64,000 nucleotides of DNA from Pseudothauera rhizosphaerae (GTDB taxonomy: Bacteria > Pseudomonadota > Gammaproteobacteria > Burkholderiales > Rhodocyclaceae), in contig NZ_SSOD01000019.1 of NCBI RefSeq assembly GCF_004801305.1, positions 1 to 64,000 of the forward strand, given 5' to 3'. Position numbers and translations under genes: made by a program. Under the pieces are notes generated by a model. It saw nothing but the letters and a program-made list of their open reading frames with translations, was not told the origin of the DNA and made no database searches. Positions 62,694-64,000 of the stretch are shown here, one piece after another; positions within the stretch are counted from its first letter, which is position 1; every line of letters starts with the position of its first letter.

Positions 62694-64000
62694 ATGAAGC
62701 TCAAACGCATGCCTGCGCGCTGTACGCTCGCGATCGCCGTCGCCATGGCCGTGCACGGCGGTGCCCGCGCCGCCGAGGCCGGCCACGTATTCACCCTCGG
62801 GCAGATCACCGTGACCGGCCAGCACGAGGACGACACCCCCATCGGCGCCGCCACGCTGGACCGGGAGCAACTGCGCGATTTCACCCGCGACGGCCTCCCC
62901 GAAGCGCTCGACATCATGCCCGGCGTGATCACCACTCCCGGCGACAGCCGCCGCAACGAGACCGCGATCAGCGTGCGCGGCTTCGGCCGCTGGCAGGTGC
63001 CGCTGCTGATGGACGGCATCCGCCTCTACCTGCCCGCCGACAACCGCATCGACTTCGACCGCTTCCTGACCCCCGACCTGGCCGAAATCCAGGTCTCCAA
63101 GGGCTACGTGTCGGTACTCAACGGCCCCGACGGCATGGGCGGGGCGATCAACCTGGTGACGCGCAAGCCCGTCCAGCCCTTCGAGGCGGAAGTACGCGCC
63201 GCGGCCAATCTCGGCGGCAAGGGGCAGTATGACGGCTATACCGCCTACGCCAACCTGGGCGGCAGGAACGACACCTGGTACTGGCAGGCCAGCGCCCAGC
63301 AGCGCGACATCGACCAGTGGCGCCTGTCGGAGGACTTCAAGTCCACGCCGCTGGAAGACGGCGGCAAGCGCGACAACAGCGCCAAGAAGGACTGGCGCGT
63401 GAACCTGAAGGCCGGCTTCACGCCCAATGCCACCGACGAGTATTCGCTCAACTTCGTCAAGCAGAGCGGCGAGAAGACCCAGATCAGCTCGGTGATCAAC
63501 GACGACAACCAGTGGTGGGAATGGCCGACCTGGGACACCTGGAATCTGTACTGGCTCTCCCACACCGAACTGGGCGGCAAGACCTGGCTGAAGACCCGCC
63601 TCTACTACAACAAGTTCGACAACAGCCTGGTGCGCAACAACCTCAGCAGCGGCCAGAGCTGGCAAAGCTGGTACGACGACGCGGCCTACGGCGGCAGCGT
63701 GGAAGTCGGCACCGACTACCTCGCCGGCCATACGCTCAAGGGCTCGATCCACTACCGCCGCGACGAACATACGGAGCACGAGGTCACCATCCTCACCGGC
63801 GTCTCGGAACCCAAGCAGGACAACATCGAATCGACCTGGTCGTTCGCGCTGGAGGAAACCTGGCACGTCACGCCGCAATTCGACCTCGTCGCCGGCGTCA
63901 GCCGCGACCTGCGCGACGCGAAGAAAGCGGAGGACTACACCGGCGGCGCGATGATCGACTACGACATCGACGACAACGACGCCTGGAACTACCAGGGCGC
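62694..64000 (+). CDS. TonB-dependent receptor (3' end beyond window)
   Basis: The visible about 435 residues include a signal peptide (CTLAIAVAMAVHGGARA), a plug domain with TAISVRGFGRWQVPLLMDGI and VLNGPDGMGGAINLVTRKP, and the first barrel strands with alternating aromatic residues (GGRNDTWYWQASAQQRDIDQ). The ATG has AAGGAAAGG just upstream. No Fur box is visible; its promoter region is AT-rich. The ligand is unknown and the C-terminal part is not in the window. Confidence 0.9.
   Translation, partial: MKLKRMPARCTLAIAVAMAVHGGARAAEAGHVFTLGQITVTGQHEDDTPIGAATLDREQLRDFTRDGLPEALDIMPGVITTPGDSRRNETAISVRGFGRWQVPLLMDGIRLYLPADNRIDFDRFLTPDLAEIQVSKGYVSVLNGPDGMGGAINLVTRKPVQPFEAEVRAAANLGGKGQYDGYTAYANLGGRNDTWYWQASAQQRDIDQWRLSEDFKSTPLEDGGKRDNSAKKDWRVNLKAGFTPNATDEYSLNFVKQSGEKTQISSVINDDNQWWEWPTWDTWNLYWLSHTELGGKTWLKTRLYYNKFDNSLVRNNLSSGQSWQSWYDDAAYGGSVEVGTDYLAGHTLKGSIHYRRDEHTEHEVTILTGVSEPKQDNIESTWSFALEETWHVTPQFDLVAGVSRDLRDAKKAEDYTGGAMIDYDIDDNDAWNYQG

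Overview
The window is very GC-rich bacterial chromosome with short intergenic gaps and heavily overlapping operons. Gene content (TonB/ExbB/ExbD, HemP, Bfd/Bfr, NnrS, UbiX, LysR, MacAB, AzlCD) points to a Gram-negative betaproteobacterium, probably a denitrifying Rhodocyclales such as Thauera or Azoarcus. This is inferred from gene types and composition, not from a marker gene. No tRNA, rRNA, CRISPR array or prophage was seen.

Region 1 (1-23.9 kb) is mostly housekeeping. It holds the end of a TonB-like protein, ubiX with a LON-domain protein, a two-component pair (hybrid kinase and OmpR-type regulator), an acyl-CoA synthetase, the AzlCD exporter, an AI-2E family permease, a CNNM/CorC protein, and a TerC protein behind a manganese-type yybP-ykoY riboswitch. 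A LysR regulator, an SbcCD-like (YhaO/YhaN) nuclease pair, a DUF900 hydrolase and a pirin follow. A small AT-richer accessory patch (about 19.6-21.6 kb) carries an XRE regulator, an orphan lipoprotein and a toxin-antitoxin pair. An alcohol dehydrogenase, thiol peroxidase Tpx and a bacterioferritin lacking the haem ligand close the region.

Region 2 (23.9-59 kb) is an iron-acquisition archipelago. Six Fur-box-like palindromes lie in front of separate units: (a) barrel-like protein, imelysin, di-haem DHOR, imelysin, DUF1513; (b) TonB receptor, substrate-binding protein, ABC permease and ATPase, NnrS in one overlapping operon; (c) ribosomal protein S4 paralogue, small protein, FecI-type sigma, FecR, then a signalling TonB receptor and a MauG-like di-haem protein; (d) PepSY protein, DUF2271, DUF4198, flavodoxin-type reductase; (e) a siderophore-type TonB receptor; (f) hemP, bfd, bfr, a small membrane ORF, tonB, exbB, exbD. 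A MacA-MacB-TolC-like efflux operon and a cysteine-free Fur-family regulator sit among them. Units a-e would import or reduce iron compounds, unit f supplies TonB energy and iron storage, and unit c links extracellular signal to transcription.

Region 3 (59-64 kb) holds a fumarylacetoacetate-hydrolase family enzyme, an AsmA-like protein, mscL, an MBL-fold hydrolase and the start of another TonB receptor that leaves the window.

Dispersed repeats are a notable feature. There are four near-identical REP-type long palindromes, a purine/pyrimidine-rich inverted repeat family that has entered the signal-peptide region of the substrate-binding protein, a repeat inside the DUF1513 5' end, and a 193-bp MITE with 20-bp terminal inverted repeats and a 10-bp target duplication.
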